Assembly: GCF_015277675.1 (NCBI RefSeq)
Contig: NZ_JADHEC010000008.1
Span: 1 to 64,000, forward strand
Length of the DNA stretch: 64,000 nt
Origin: Flavobacterium soyangense
GTDB taxonomy: Bacteria; Bacteroidota; Bacteroidia; Flavobacteriales; Flavobacteriaceae
Direction of reading: 5' to 3'
Shown: piece after piece, positions 1 through 8,591 of the stretch
Layout of the letters: each line of letters starts with the position of its first letter
Numbering within the stretch: position 1 is the first letter of the stretch
Made by a program: the position numbers and the translations under genes
The notes under the pieces: model-generated
What the model saw: the letters and a program-made list of their open reading frames with translations, nothing else
What the model was told of the DNA's origin: nothing
Database searches by the model: none

Positions 1-311
1 AAAAAAAGTTATATAAAGAAAAAAGCTTATAACGGATGTTTAAAATCCTGTTACAAGCGTTTTTTATCGTCTAAAAAACGACGCTAATCAAAATAAGCGA
101 TGTTTTTCAGCGCCCTCTTATTTTCAAGCTGCTGTTTTTTTTAGTGCTGTGAAGTGTCTGTGGAATGGAAGGAGGCACGACTGACTGGAACAGCCGAACG
201 AAACAAAGGGAACGACCGAAGAGAGACCGCTTGATTACTCGTGTTGTTATTAACCAAAATGATTTTAATTAACGAGGCTAAAAGAGGCTTTATTGTTGAT
301 TAATAAGATAA
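1..311. other. non-coding edge region with imperfect inverted repeat
   Basis: No convincing gene is seen. An imperfect inverted repeat (agcgTTTTTT ... AAAAAAcg-acgct) lies at about 56-85. Positions about 150-240 are visibly richer in G and C than the surrounding AT-rich DNA, which may mark a scar of foreign DNA. No transposase or integrase fragment could be read here. Confidence 0.4.
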
Positions 312-569
312 CTAATTAAATTTTGCTTGAAGTAATTCTTTATTGTAAGTCAAGATATTTATATCACTAACTAAAAAATCACCATCATTTGTAATACAAA
401 TTAATTCATTTTCCTTTGAGTATTCTTTACAAGTTAAATAAAAGTTTCTGATTTTAATTAGTTCTTTTTTGAGTGAAGCATACAAATCACCAGATAAAAT
501 AGATTTATTAATCTCAAAAAAAATAGATTTGAAATATAGCTTAGTCCTAAATAAGTATCTTTGACACAT
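312..569 (-). CDS. small hypothetical protein, doubtful
   Basis: An 85-residue open frame with a plausible soluble composition rich in Lys, Glu, Asp and Asn, and no recognised domain. It is divergent from the AraC-family gene at 586. Its first codons overlap the likely -7 promoter box of that gene, and the only Met is the first residue, so the start is not independently supported. It could be a remnant or a chance frame. Not recognised. Confidence 0.3.
   Translation of the reverse strand: MCQRYLFRTKLYFKSIFFEINKSILSGDLYASLKKELIKIRNFYLTCKEYSKENELICITNDGDFLVSDINILTYNKELLQAKFN
556..563 (+). promoter_or_regulatory. -7 promoter box of the AraC-family gene
   Basis: TATCTTTG matches the Bacteroidota -7 consensus TAnnTTTG and ends 22 nt before the ATG at 586. 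A clear -33 TTG at ideal spacing was not found. Confidence 0.5.
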
Positions 570-585
570 TATAAAAATTAAAATA

Positions 586-1695
586 ATGTATCAAAATATT
601 CTTGATCCCATAATAATAATTCTTATTTGTGGCTCTCTAATTTTACTGTCATTTCTCGAAATTACTAATCCATTAAAGGTAAATAGGAGAGCAAATTTAT
701 GGTTTGGTCTTTTTTTATTATTATGGTCCACATTTTGGATGGATGAACTTTTAGAAATAATTAATTTAAAATTTTTATCTGGTACTTTCTTTTTTATAGA
801 TTTCATTCAATTTTTAACTCCAATAGCATTCTATTTGAGTGTTATTAATTTTATATCTCCAAATTTTAAATTTCAAATTAAAGATTTTAAATTTTTAATT
901 TTACCTTTTACCTTTATAACATTTTTAATACTTCAATATAACGCATCGTATGATAATATAAATAAGTACAAGCTCGTTTTAACAGGGCTTATGGTTTTTC
1001 AAGCTCTTTTATATACAATTATTTCTTATCGTAAAATTATAATACATCAAAAAAAAATATTACTATTTTCATCCGATACTACTGATATTAATTTGAATTG
1101 GCTAGAATACATTATCATATTAATTTTATTGATATGTATCATAATAACTTCTTACACTTTGTTTGTAAACCCATTAGAGCAAAATATTTATATAAATATA
1201 ATTTTTCTACTAGCGATTTATGCTATTGCATATTATTCTCTAAAACAAAAAGAAATTTTTCCTTTAAATAAAAAACAAAGGAGCGAAATAACTTTTATCA
1301 GCGAAGAGGACGTCAATGATATAAAGAAAAAAATTGTCTCTGATGAGGATTTGGTTCAAATCAAAGCCAAACTTCATTTGTTAATGCTGGATCAAAAACC
1401 TTATTTAGATAGTGATTTAAATTTAATAAAATTAGCAGAATTAATAAATACTACTCCACACCAACTTTCTTATGTTATAAATAGTGGCTTTAATGAAAAT
1501 TTCTTTCTATTTGTAAATAAATATAGAATCGAAAAAGCAAAAAAATTACTCTTAGAATATGATTTTAATAACTTGTCTATTTTAGGCATTGCTTTTGAAT
1601 CTGGATTTAATTCTAAAACGACTTTTAATTCAACTTTTAAAAAAATCACCAATCAAACTCCTTCTGATTTTAAAAAAAGAAGTACTACTTTATAA
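586..1695 (+). CDS. membrane-anchored AraC-family transcriptional regulator
   Basis: A 369-residue protein. Residues about 1-225 contain six to seven hydrophobic segments, and the C-terminal 110 residues form an AraC/XylS double helix-turn-helix. The second HTH has the typical pattern ILGIAFESGFNSKTTFNSTF followed by the conserved end TPSDFKK. In Bacteroidota this architecture is a membrane sensor joined to a cytoplasmic DNA-binding domain. The ligand is unknown. It stands alone, about 130 bp before the SDR-epimerase operon, which it could control, but nothing in the sequence proves that. The family call is secure and the target is inference. Confidence 0.9.
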   Translation: MYQNILDPIIIILICGSLILLSFLEITNPLKVNRRANLWFGLFLLLWSTFWMDELLEIINLKFLSGTFFFIDFIQFLTPIAFYLSVINFISPNFKFQIKDFKFLILPFTFITFLILQYNASYDNINKYKLVLTGLMVFQALLYTIISYRKIIIHQKKILLFSSDTTDINLNWLEYIIILILLICIIITSYTLFVNPLEQNIYINIIFLLAIYAIAYYSLKQKEIFPLNKKQRSEITFISEEDVNDIKKKIVSDEDLVQIKAKLHLLMLDQKPYLDSDLNLIKLAELINTTPHQLSYVINSGFNENFFLFVNKYRIEKAKKLLLEYDFNNLSILGIAFESGFNSKTTFNSTFKKITNQTPSDFKKRSTTL

Positions 1696-1827
1696 TTTAG
1701 TAATATTTTCTAAAATACAGGGCTTATTTTCAAGTATTTAAATCAATTATAAAACTAGTACGTATTTATAAAGTCGAGCATAACGGAATTGCTTTGCTTT
1801 TACTTTTGCTTCATAAATAATTGATTT

Positions 1828-2619
1828 ATGGTAGTAGAAAAAAATAGTGCACATCAATTTGCAGTGATAACAGGAGCCAGCCAAGGTTTAGGAAAAGCAT
1901 TTGCAGAAGAGTTGGCTCAAAGAAAAATAAATATTGTTTTGGTAAGTCTTCCGAATGAAAACATTTCAAATTTGTCTAATGAAATTGCATTCAAGTACGG
2001 TGTAAAAACGGTCTACTATGAAACTGATCTGGCAATCTCGAAAAATGTAGTAGCACTATCCGACTGGCTTAATAAAAACTTTAGTGTCTATATTCTAATT
2101 AATAATGCAGGAGTTGGAGGTACCAAAAAATTTATTGATGCAGATGTTAACTATATAAATACAATATTGCAAGTTAACGTAGTTGCAACGTCAATACTTA
2201 CGCATCAACTCTTACCAAATCTGATGCTTCAAAAACAATCATACATTCTTAATGTTTCAAGTATGGCAGCATTTTCGCCCATAGGATATAAAACTGTTTA
2301 TCCCGCTTCTAAAAGTTTTATTCATTCCTTTTCTAGAGGATTATCAGAAGAATTAAAGAAATCAAATGTATTTGTAAGTGTAGTTAACCCTGGAGCTATG
2401 AAAACGAATAATGAAGTAAAAGCTAGAATAAAAAAACAAGGTTTTTTGGGGAAATTAACGCTATTAGATCCAAAAAAAGTCTCAAAGTATTGCATTCAAC
2501 AACTATTTAGAAAAGACACACTAATTATGGTAAACCCAATTAGTTATGCCATTTTAAAAATTTTACCAATATGGATAAGATTGCCTTTAATGACAAATGC
2601 AATTAAAAGAGAAATTTAA
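1828..2619 (+). CDS. short-chain dehydrogenase/reductase (SDR)
   Basis: A 263-residue classical SDR. The N-terminal cofactor loop is TGASQGLG (about residues 15-22), NNAGVGG follows near residue 92, the catalytic Ser lies in NVSSMAA and the catalytic pair is YPASK. The cofactor is NAD(P)H and the protein should be cytoplasmic. Substrate specificity cannot be read. The stop codon is one base before the ATG of the next gene, an extended-SDR epimerase, so the two are almost certainly co-transcribed and perhaps act on the same lipid or sugar-like substrate (inference). Confidence 0.9.
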   Translation: MVVEKNSAHQFAVITGASQGLGKAFAEELAQRKINIVLVSLPNENISNLSNEIAFKYGVKTVYYETDLAISKNVVALSDWLNKNFSVYILINNAGVGGTKKFIDADVNYINTILQVNVVATSILTHQLLPNLMLQKQSYILNVSSMAAFSPIGYKTVYPASKSFIHSFSRGLSEELKKSNVFVSVVNPGAMKTNNEVKARIKKQGFLGKLTLLDPKKVSKYCIQQLFRKDTLIMVNPISYAILKILPIWIRLPLMTNAIKREI

Positions 2620-2620
2620 T

Positions 2621-3589
2621 ATGGAAAAAATATTCATAACAGGAATTAATGGTCTACTTGGAACGAACCTAACATTTGATTTGTTAGAAAAAGGATATTC
2701 AGTAAAAGGATTGATACGTAACAAATCAAAGTTCGAAGGAAAAAATCATCCGAATTTAGAATTGATAGAAGGAAATTTATTCGATGATTTAACCCAAATT
2801 TTAAAAGAGATAGATACGGTCATTCATATTGCAGCAGAAACAAGTCAAAATATAATTAACTATTACGATTATTGGAAAATTAATTGCAATGCTACAAATC
2901 AATTACTGAATTCGGCTATTTTATGCAAAGTAAAAAAATTTGTTTTTGTCAGTAGTGTAAACACTTTAGGCTATGGAACATTGAATAATTTAGGTACAGA
3001 AAAAGATGAAATAAAATCACCACTCAAATCTTCTTTTTATGCACTAAGCAAATTAGAAGCGGAAAATATTTTATTGAAGGATAAGGACAAAATAAAAGTG
3101 ATAATTATCAATCCAAGCTTTATGATAGGCGCTTATGATACAAAACCAAGTTCAGGTAAAATTATATTAATGGGATTGAAAAAGAAAATAATATTTTATC
3201 CACCCGGGGGGAAAAATTTTGTTGACGTAAAAGATGTATCTAGAGGCATTATTTCAAGCTTAAACAAAGGGAAAAATGGTGAAAAATACATTATTGCCAA
3301 CGAGAATATAAGTTATGTTGGCTTTTTTGAAAAATTAAATAAGCTTGAAAATCAATTTCCAATAATGATTCGGGTACCTAAAGCTATTTTAATTGCAATA
3401 GGTTATTTAGGTGACGGTTTGCGTTTTTTCCAATTAAAAACCAATTTAAGTTCTACAAATATGAGAATACTTTGTATCGATAATTTCTATAATAATCAAA
3501 AATCAATATCCGATTTAGAAATGGAATATTTGCCAATAGAAGCTGCAATTAAAGATTCTATAGAGTATTTCAAAAAGAAATTTAAATAA
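2621..3589 (+). CDS. NAD-dependent epimerase/dehydratase family protein (extended SDR)
   Basis: A 322-residue extended SDR. It begins with the Rossmann motif ITGINGLLGTNL, has HIAAETS after the fourth strand and the catalytic YALSK near residue 143. The start was set at 2621 because an upstream in-frame Met would overlap the previous gene, whereas this ATG follows the SDR stop by one base. The C-terminal part has the substrate-binding region of 3-beta-HSD/dihydroflavonol-reductase-like members. Substrate unknown. It sits in an operon with the SDR upstream and probably the gene 28 bp downstream. Confidence 0.9.
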   Translation: MEKIFITGINGLLGTNLTFDLLEKGYSVKGLIRNKSKFEGKNHPNLELIEGNLFDDLTQILKEIDTVIHIAAETSQNIINYYDYWKINCNATNQLLNSAILCKVKKFVFVSSVNTLGYGTLNNLGTEKDEIKSPLKSSFYALSKLEAENILLKDKDKIKVIIINPSFMIGAYDTKPSSGKIILMGLKKKIIFYPPGGKNFVDVKDVSRGIISSLNKGKNGEKYIIANENISYVGFFEKLNKLENQFPIMIRVPKAILIAIGYLGDGLRFFQLKTNLSSTNMRILCIDNFYNNQKSISDLEMEYLPIEAAIKDSIEYFKKKFK

Positions 3590-3617
3590 CTTTTTTAACT
3601 GATGAAAATTTAATCTA

Positions 3618-4274
3618 ATGAATAATGAAACACTTATTAAATTTCTTGTAATTCCATTTACTTTTTTTAAAATTTACCTTACAGTTTTTAGTACATTGAT
3701 TATTGAAAAACCCTTGTTAAAAACAAATTTCCTAACCTATAACATAATAAAAGATGAGAAATCTATTGGCACTATTAATATTGAAATGATCACAAAAAAT
3801 GAAATTACTAAATATTCCTTTGAATCTAATGCTAAAATAAAAATTTTATTTTACAATTTGCAAATCTATGATAAGATGGACGTTACTTTTAAACAAAACA
3901 ATTTACAAGAAGCAAAATTATACCGCACAAGGAACGAGAGAGTAGAAGTTAATAATACTACAACTTGGCACGGAAATTATTATAGTTTAAGAAATAAAAC
4001 TGGAGACAATGGCACTATTAAAGAAGTCATACCAATTACCACCGCTAGTTTATATTTCACTGAACCCATAAATGTAAAAACTGTATTTTCAGAAAAATTT
4101 CAAAAAATAATTCCTATAAGAAACATTGGGAACAAAAAGTACAAAATGTCATTGCCTAATGGAAATTCTGTTATTTATAATTATCAAAATGGAATATGCA
4201 ATTTAATAGAAGCTGAGACAGAGTTTGCATCCATAAAATTTATTTTGAATACTAATAATTTAATAGTGAAGTAA
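3618..4274 (+). CDS. membrane- or envelope-associated protein resembling DUF6134
   Basis: A 218-residue protein with a hydrophobic N-terminal stretch (residues about 8-30) and then a beta-rich, Lys/Asn-rich domain of the kind seen in Bacteroidota DUF6134/DUF3108-like envelope proteins. No catalytic motif was recognised. It follows the epimerase by 28 bp. A degraded second copy of its middle part lies at 5668-5880, so this is the surviving member of a duplicated pair. The family label is tentative; the duplication is seen directly in the DNA. Confidence 0.6.
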   Translation: MNNETLIKFLVIPFTFFKIYLTVFSTLIIEKPLLKTNFLTYNIIKDEKSIGTINIEMITKNEITKYSFESNAKIKILFYNLQIYDKMDVTFKQNNLQEAKLYRTRNERVEVNNTTTWHGNYYSLRNKTGDNGTIKEVIPITTASLYFTEPINVKTVFSEKFQKIIPIRNIGNKKYKMSLPNGNSVIYNYQNGICNLIEAETEFASIKFILNTNNLIVK

Positions 4275-4350
4275 ATGGTTATTATACTCTTAATTAGAAT
4301 TATCTACTCGATGACAAAAAGTCAAATCACAATTATAAAACAAAAAAATA

Positions 4351-4605
4351 ATGAACAATCTAATAAAAAAAATTACAAGTACCTTTAAAATACTCTTAAA
4401 AGTAATAGTTAACGCTTAAAGAAAAGACGCTTTAGGTATTAGACCTGAAAATTTGGTTTTCAAGAACATAAAAACTGGTAATACTTTATATGTAGTCCAT
4501 AACAAAAAAAACGAAAGAGAGCCCATCAGAGCCCATACCTTTTAATTAAAATTAATATTGAATCAATGTTAATAATAATACACGTTACATCAGCATAACT
4601 AATAA
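4351..4605 (+). pseudogene. decayed 5' copy of the gene at 5896
   Basis: From its ATG this stretch is nearly identical to the start of the intact gene at 5896 for about 190 bases. CAA has become the stop TAA after about 18 codons (gttaacgctTAAagaaaag against gttaacgctCAAagaaaag), an extra A breaks the frame in the aacaaaaaaaacg run, and a short gagcccat duplication follows. Similarity fades by about 4605. The bases before the ATG also match those upstream of 5896. It is a dead duplicate. Confidence 0.85.
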
Positions 4606-4636
4606 ATAAAATAAAATTTGAAGATAAATTAAAACT

Positions 4637-5131
4637 ATGAAAAATATAATCACAATTGAAGAATTGAATAATTCACATTCAGAAAGTATTCTTGGGCTTA
4701 TTTTGCCAATTCAGCAAATCGAATTTAATGTAGCAGTCACTTTAGAAGGACAGCCGGATTTGCTCGACATTGAAAAATATTATATAAAAGAAGGAGGAGG
4801 TTTTTGGGGGGCTTTTTTAAATGGAAATCTGGTAGGCACAATTGCACTAATTAATACGGGTCATAAAGCAGGTGCTATTAGAAAAATGTTCGTTAAAAAA
4901 GAATTTCGAGGGAAGGATCTTTTAATATCCCAACAACTTCTAAAAGCACTAAAAAATTACTGTATTTATAAACAAATAGATGATTTATATTTAGGAACTA
5001 TTGATGTCTTGAAGGCAGCACACCGGTTTTATGAGAAAAATGGTTTCGAGCGATTGACAAAAGCACAATTGCCAAATTATTTCCCTACCATGATGGCCGA
5101 AAATGTGTATTATCACTTTAAAATAAAATAA
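4637..5131 (+). CDS. GNAT-family N-acetyltransferase
   Basis: A 164-residue single-domain GNAT protein. It has the core IRKMFVKKEFRGKDL, which corresponds to motif A where acetyl-CoA pyrophosphate binds (usual form R/Q-x-x-G-x-G/A). The glycine-rich signature is weakened here (RGKDLL). A typical C-terminal AAHRFYEKNGFER follows. The acceptor substrate is unknown. The stop is one base before a broken MarR gene; such MarR and GNAT partners are often paired or fused in Bacteroidota, so this enzyme has probably lost its regulator. Confidence 0.85.
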   Translation: MKNIITIEELNNSHSESILGLILPIQQIEFNVAVTLEGQPDLLDIEKYYIKEGGGFWGAFLNGNLVGTIALINTGHKAGAIRKMFVKKEFRGKDLLISQQLLKALKNYCIYKQIDDLYLGTIDVLKAAHRFYEKNGFERLTKAQLPNYFPTMMAENVYYHFKIK

Positions 5132-5132
5132 T

Positions 5133-5605
5133 ATGAGTATAATTGATAAAGCAGGAATTTTGGCTATAACTAGGAGATTACAACGACAAAGCGATAACAT
5201 TTGAAAAGATGGTTTGGCAATTTACAAGGCTTTGAATTAAATTTTGAACCAAAATGGTTTCCTATTATATATACACTAAATGTAAGAAAATCGGTAAATG
5301 TTGTTGAACTTGCAAATGAAATTCGATATACTCATCCTTCTACTATACTTTTATTGAAAGAATTTGAAAAAAATAAGCTAATAAAGTCTCAAAAAGGCAA
5401 AGTTGACCAAAGAAAATGCATTATTACACTTTCAGCAAAAGGAAAAGATTTACTAGACTAACCCATTCAGCAGCAGATAATACTAGCTATGAATGAAGCA
5501 ACTGATACTGAAAACAATTTAATGAAAGCTATTTCAGAAGTAGAACTGGAACTGGAAAAATCCAGTTTTATTCAACGAGTAACAAGACTAAAATCACAAT
5601 ATTAA
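5133..5605 (+). pseudogene. inactivated MarR-family regulator
   Basis: A MarR-type winged-helix reading frame can be followed from the ATG one base after the GNAT stop, but it has three lesions: an in-frame TGA at 5202-5204, a frameshift near 5234-5240 (reading passes from IYKALN to LNFEPKWFP), and an in-frame TAA at 5459-5461. After that stop the same frame continues for 47 codons with plausible helix-forming sequence to a stop at 5603. The middle contains the recognisable wing region DQRKCIITLSAKGKDLL. No functional product is expected. Confidence 0.85.
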
Positions 5606-5667
5606 TATGAGCTGTCTCTGTTTTAAATGATTGATTTTGAAAATTTAATTCGAGATAAATTAAAAAT

Positions 5668-5880
5668 TAGAAGTTAATAATACTGCAATTGGGAATGAAA
5701 ATTATTATAGTTTAAGAAATAAAAATGCCGAGAATACCATTATTAAACAATTCATTCTCATTACTACTTCTAGTCTATGATTTCACTGAACCTAAAGTTT
5801 AAAAACTGTATTTTTAAAAAAAATTCAAAAAATAATCTATATAAAAAGCATTTGCAAAAAAAAGTCTAAAACACAATTTG
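5668..5880 (+). pseudogene. decayed internal copy of the gene at 3618
   Basis: This stretch aligns with about 3946-4150 of the intact gene at 3618 (shared blocks gaagttaataatact, attattatagtttaagaaat, tttcactgaacc, aaaactgtatttt and caaaaaataat). It has in-frame stops, small deletions and no 5' end. The last bases before 5896 again match those before the decayed copy at 4351, so the remnant and the following gene form the second copy of a duplicated two-gene unit. Confidence 0.8.
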
Positions 5881-5895
5881 TAAACAAAAAAAATA

Positions 5896-6675
5896 ATGAA
5901 CAATTTAATAAAAAAAATTACAAGTACCTTTATAATACTCTTAACAGTAATGGTTAACGCTCAAAGAAAAGACACTTTATGTATTAGACCTGAAAATTTG
6001 GTTTTCAAGAACATAAAAACTGGTAATACTTCATATGTAGTCTATAACAAAAAAACGAAAGAGAGCCCATCTGAACGAATAACTTTAATTAAAATAAATG
6101 TTGCTTCAATAACTCATAATAATACACCCGCCATAGCGATATTACAACAATGGGATCGTGATACAATACTTCACACTTCAAAAACAATTTTTAAGTTAAG
6201 TGATTTTTCTACACTTGATCAAAAATCTTATTGGAAAAGATTAGGATATGCTTCGGACTTTAATTTTGAAACTAAAAGCATAAACTACGAAGGAAAAATT
6301 CCTGATTCTGTAAAAGTTAAATCATTTGAAATTTTTGATAAATCATTCGAAAAATACAATCTAAATTGGCATTCAGACTTGGTGATTTTTACTCTTTTAC
6401 CTTATAAAGAAAACAGGACTTTTAAAATAAATTTTTATGATCCAGGATTTGGCAAACCTGAGGAAGTTTTTTATGCAATTACAAATGTTGAATCTCTTTT
6501 AAATCCTTATGGGAAAAAAGTAAAATGCTGGGTAATGGAACACAAAATTGGTTTAAAAAATGACTATCAAAAATTTTGGATATCACAAGAATCAAATGAA
6601 ATTGTAAAAGAAGAAGACTACTTTAACGGGAGCTATCGTTATAAATTGAAAGTAATGTTTTCAGAATTTGATTAA
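5896..6675 (+). CDS. exported protein of unknown function (DUF3108-like)
   Basis: A 259-residue protein with a signal peptide at residues 1-22 (ending VNAQ) and a beta-rich mature domain. The C-terminal part (CWVMEHKI ... FWISQESNEIVKEED) resembles the DUF3108-type envelope fold. No active site was recognised. It is likely periplasmic or outer-membrane associated. It is the intact member of a duplicated pair; the other copy is dead at 4351. Its former partner, like the gene at 3618, is represented just upstream only by a remnant. Confidence 0.6.
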   Translation: MNNLIKKITSTFIILLTVMVNAQRKDTLCIRPENLVFKNIKTGNTSYVVYNKKTKESPSERITLIKINVASITHNNTPAIAILQQWDRDTILHTSKTIFKLSDFSTLDQKSYWKRLGYASDFNFETKSINYEGKIPDSVKVKSFEIFDKSFEKYNLNWHSDLVIFTLLPYKENRTFKINFYDPGFGKPEEVFYAITNVESLLNPYGKKVKCWVMEHKIGLKNDYQKFWISQESNEIVKEEDYFNGSYRYKLKVMFSEFD

Positions 6676-6691
6676 TTTCTAAATAATAAAC

Positions 6692-6729
6692 TTGCATATA
6701 ATAAGTGAACGTACTATGTTTGCACTTAT
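6692..6729 (+). promoter_or_regulatory. promoter and candidate MarR operator
   Basis: A -33 TTG (6692-6694) and a -7 TATGTTTG (6715-6722) are spaced 20 bp apart. The perfect inverted repeat ATAAGTG-N15-CACTTAT (6701-6707 and 6723-6729) brackets the -7 box. The second gene of this operon is an intact MarR regulator, so autorepression at this palindrome is likely (inference). Confidence 0.55.
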
Positions 6730-6761
6730 ATTATTTATTTAACCATTTAATTCGAGAAAAT

Positions 6762-7181
6762 ATGTGGACAAAAAGTCATTCAATCCTAACAACAGAAGTT
6801 TCAAAAGAACAAATGTGGAAACTCTTTGCAGATGTAAACAATTGGCATACTTGGGATGAAGGTATTGAATTTGCAAAATTAGAAGGCAAATTCGAAAAAG
6901 GAAACTACTTTACATTAAGACCAAAAGGCGGACCAAATGTAAAAGTAGAATTGTTGGAAACAATAGAAAATAAATTGTTTCTTGATGTTACAAAATTCCC
7001 ATTAGCCAAAATGTATGACGAGCATAATTTTGAAGAAACAGCACAAGGTTTAAAAATCACTAATACTATAACTGTAACAGGAATTTTAGGTTTTGTATGG
7101 CGTAAAATTGTAGCTCAAAAAATTGTTGATTCCTTGCCAGTAGATATGCTACAACAAATCCAAACTGCTAAAAATCTATGA
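6762..7181 (+). CDS. SRPBCC (polyketide cyclase/START-like) family protein
   Basis: A 139-residue protein starting at MWTKSHS. An earlier in-frame Met was rejected because it lies before the likely transcription start. It shows the SRPBCC helix-grip pattern: the first strand, then VSKEQMWKLFADVNNWHTWD, and a long C-terminal amphipathic helix. This fold forms a hydrophobic ligand cavity; the ligand is unknown. The last four bases overlap the start of the MarR gene (ATGA), so the two are translationally coupled. Confidence 0.85.
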   Translation: MWTKSHSILTTEVSKEQMWKLFADVNNWHTWDEGIEFAKLEGKFEKGNYFTLRPKGGPNVKVELLETIENKLFLDVTKFPLAKMYDEHNFEETAQGLKITNTITVTGILGFVWRKIVAQKIVDSLPVDMLQQIQTAKNL

Positions 7182-7633
7182 AATCCAGCGACAATACTTT
7201 TAGTGTAGAGAAAGCAGAGGACAGTTCTGGTTTTTTATTATGGCAAGTAACAAATCTTTGGCAAAGAGAAATTAAAAAAGCATTAGAGCCTTATGATTTA
7301 ACACATTCTCAGTTTGTTTTAATGGCAAGTATTCATTGGCTGACATTACATAAACAAGATGTAACACAAATTCTATTATCATCACACACAAAAATTGACC
7401 CAATGACAACTTCTACTGTTTTAAGAACTTTACAATCGAAAGGTCTATTACAACGGCAAGAGCATACTACCGACACGAGGGCTAAAACAGTTGGACTAAC
7501 TGAAAATGGAAAGAAAATTATCAAGCAAGCAGTAAAGACTGTTGAAACATTTGACAAGACTTTCTTTGCTGTACTAGGAAATACAACTCAAAAATTTAAT
7601 GAACAGCTAGTTATATTACTTAAAAAAAAATAA
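7178..7633 (+). CDS. MarR-family transcriptional regulator
   Basis: A 151-residue winged-helix protein with the typical order: N-terminal dimerisation helix (FLLWQVTNLWQREIKKAL), recognition helix region TTSTVLRTLQSKGLL, the wing with conserved D-x-R (TTDTRAKTVGLTENG) and a C-terminal helix. It overlaps the SRPBCC gene by 4 bp and is followed by phzF after 2 bp, so it probably regulates its own operon through the palindrome at 6701-6729 (inference). Confidence 0.93.
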   Translation: MKSSDNTFSVEKAEDSSGFLLWQVTNLWQREIKKALEPYDLTHSQFVLMASIHWLTLHKQDVTQILLSSHTKIDPMTTSTVLRTLQSKGLLQRQEHTTDTRAKTVGLTENGKKIIKQAVKTVETFDKTFFAVLGNTTQKFNEQLVILLKKK

Positions 7634-7635
7634 CT

Positions 7636-8517
7636 ATGGACGGATCTCTAAAAATCAAAATAAAAATACTCAATGCTTTTAGTGACAATGATAAAGGCGG
7701 AAACCCAGCAGGAGTAGTTTTAAATGCTGACAATTTAACAAATGATCAAAAATTAAAGATTGCTTCAAAAGTTGGCCTATCAGAAACTGCTTTTGTTTCA
7801 AAATCAAAATTAGCAGATTTCAAGCTGGATTTTTTTACACCAACCCGACAAATAGCACATTGTGGTCACGCTACAATTGCAACTTTTTCCTATTTATCAC
7901 AGTTAGGCTTAATAAAACACAAGTTCTCTTCAAAAGAAACAATTGATGGGATAAGAGAAATTTCAATTCAAGGTGAATTGGCATTTATGGAGCAAAAACC
8001 ACCTGTTTACACTGAAGTGAAAGAAAGCAATGAAGTAATTTTAAAATCATTAAATATAACAAATGAAGATCTTCTTATAAATGCATCCATATTAAAAGTA
8101 AACACCGGAAATTCTTTTATAATAATTCCTGTAAAAGATGTAGCCACTATAAAGAACATTGAACCAAATTTTGATTTAATTACTAATCTTAGTGAAAAAT
8201 ATGACTTAATAGGTTTCTATGTTTTTTGTACTCAAACAGTAGACCCAAATCGAGACGTAAATACCAGGATGTTTGCACCAAGTTATGGCATTGAGGAAGA
8301 AGCTGGTACAGGAATGGCGGCAGGCCCACTTGCTTGTTACCTGTTTGACATTCTTAATCTTAAAAAAGATAGATTTCTTATTCAACAAGGATGGTTTATG
8401 AATCCACCGTCGCAAAGTTTAATTATTGTTGATTTATCAATAGAAAACGAAAAGATTATAAAGCTTATGGCTGGTGGAAAAGGAATTCAAAAAAAATCAA
8501 TTATAGTAGAAATTTAG
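7636..8517 (+). CDS. PhzF-family isomerase-like protein
   Basis: A 293-residue protein of the PhzF family (diaminopimelate-epimerase fold, two pseudo-symmetric halves). It has GNPAGVVL near residue 22, the conserved catalytic-type Glu in GLSETAFV, HCGHATIAT near residue 75, and the second-half EEAGTGMAAGPLACYL. PhzF itself isomerises a phenazine precursor, but no other phenazine genes are here and most homologues are of unknown substrate. It is the third gene of the SRPBCC-MarR-PhzF operon. Confidence 0.88.
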   Translation: MDGSLKIKIKILNAFSDNDKGGNPAGVVLNADNLTNDQKLKIASKVGLSETAFVSKSKLADFKLDFFTPTRQIAHCGHATIATFSYLSQLGLIKHKFSSKETIDGIREISIQGELAFMEQKPPVYTEVKESNEVILKSLNITNEDLLINASILKVNTGNSFIIIPVKDVATIKNIEPNFDLITNLSEKYDLIGFYVFCTQTVDPNRDVNTRMFAPSYGIEEEAGTGMAAGPLACYLFDILNLKKDRFLIQQGWFMNPPSQSLIIVDLSIENEKIIKLMAGGKGIQKKSIIVEI

Positions 8518-8591
8518 AGAATTTTAAATACCTAAAATTCCTTTTAGAGTTCATAACAAAACGCGCATAATTACAAATAGAAACAATTATT

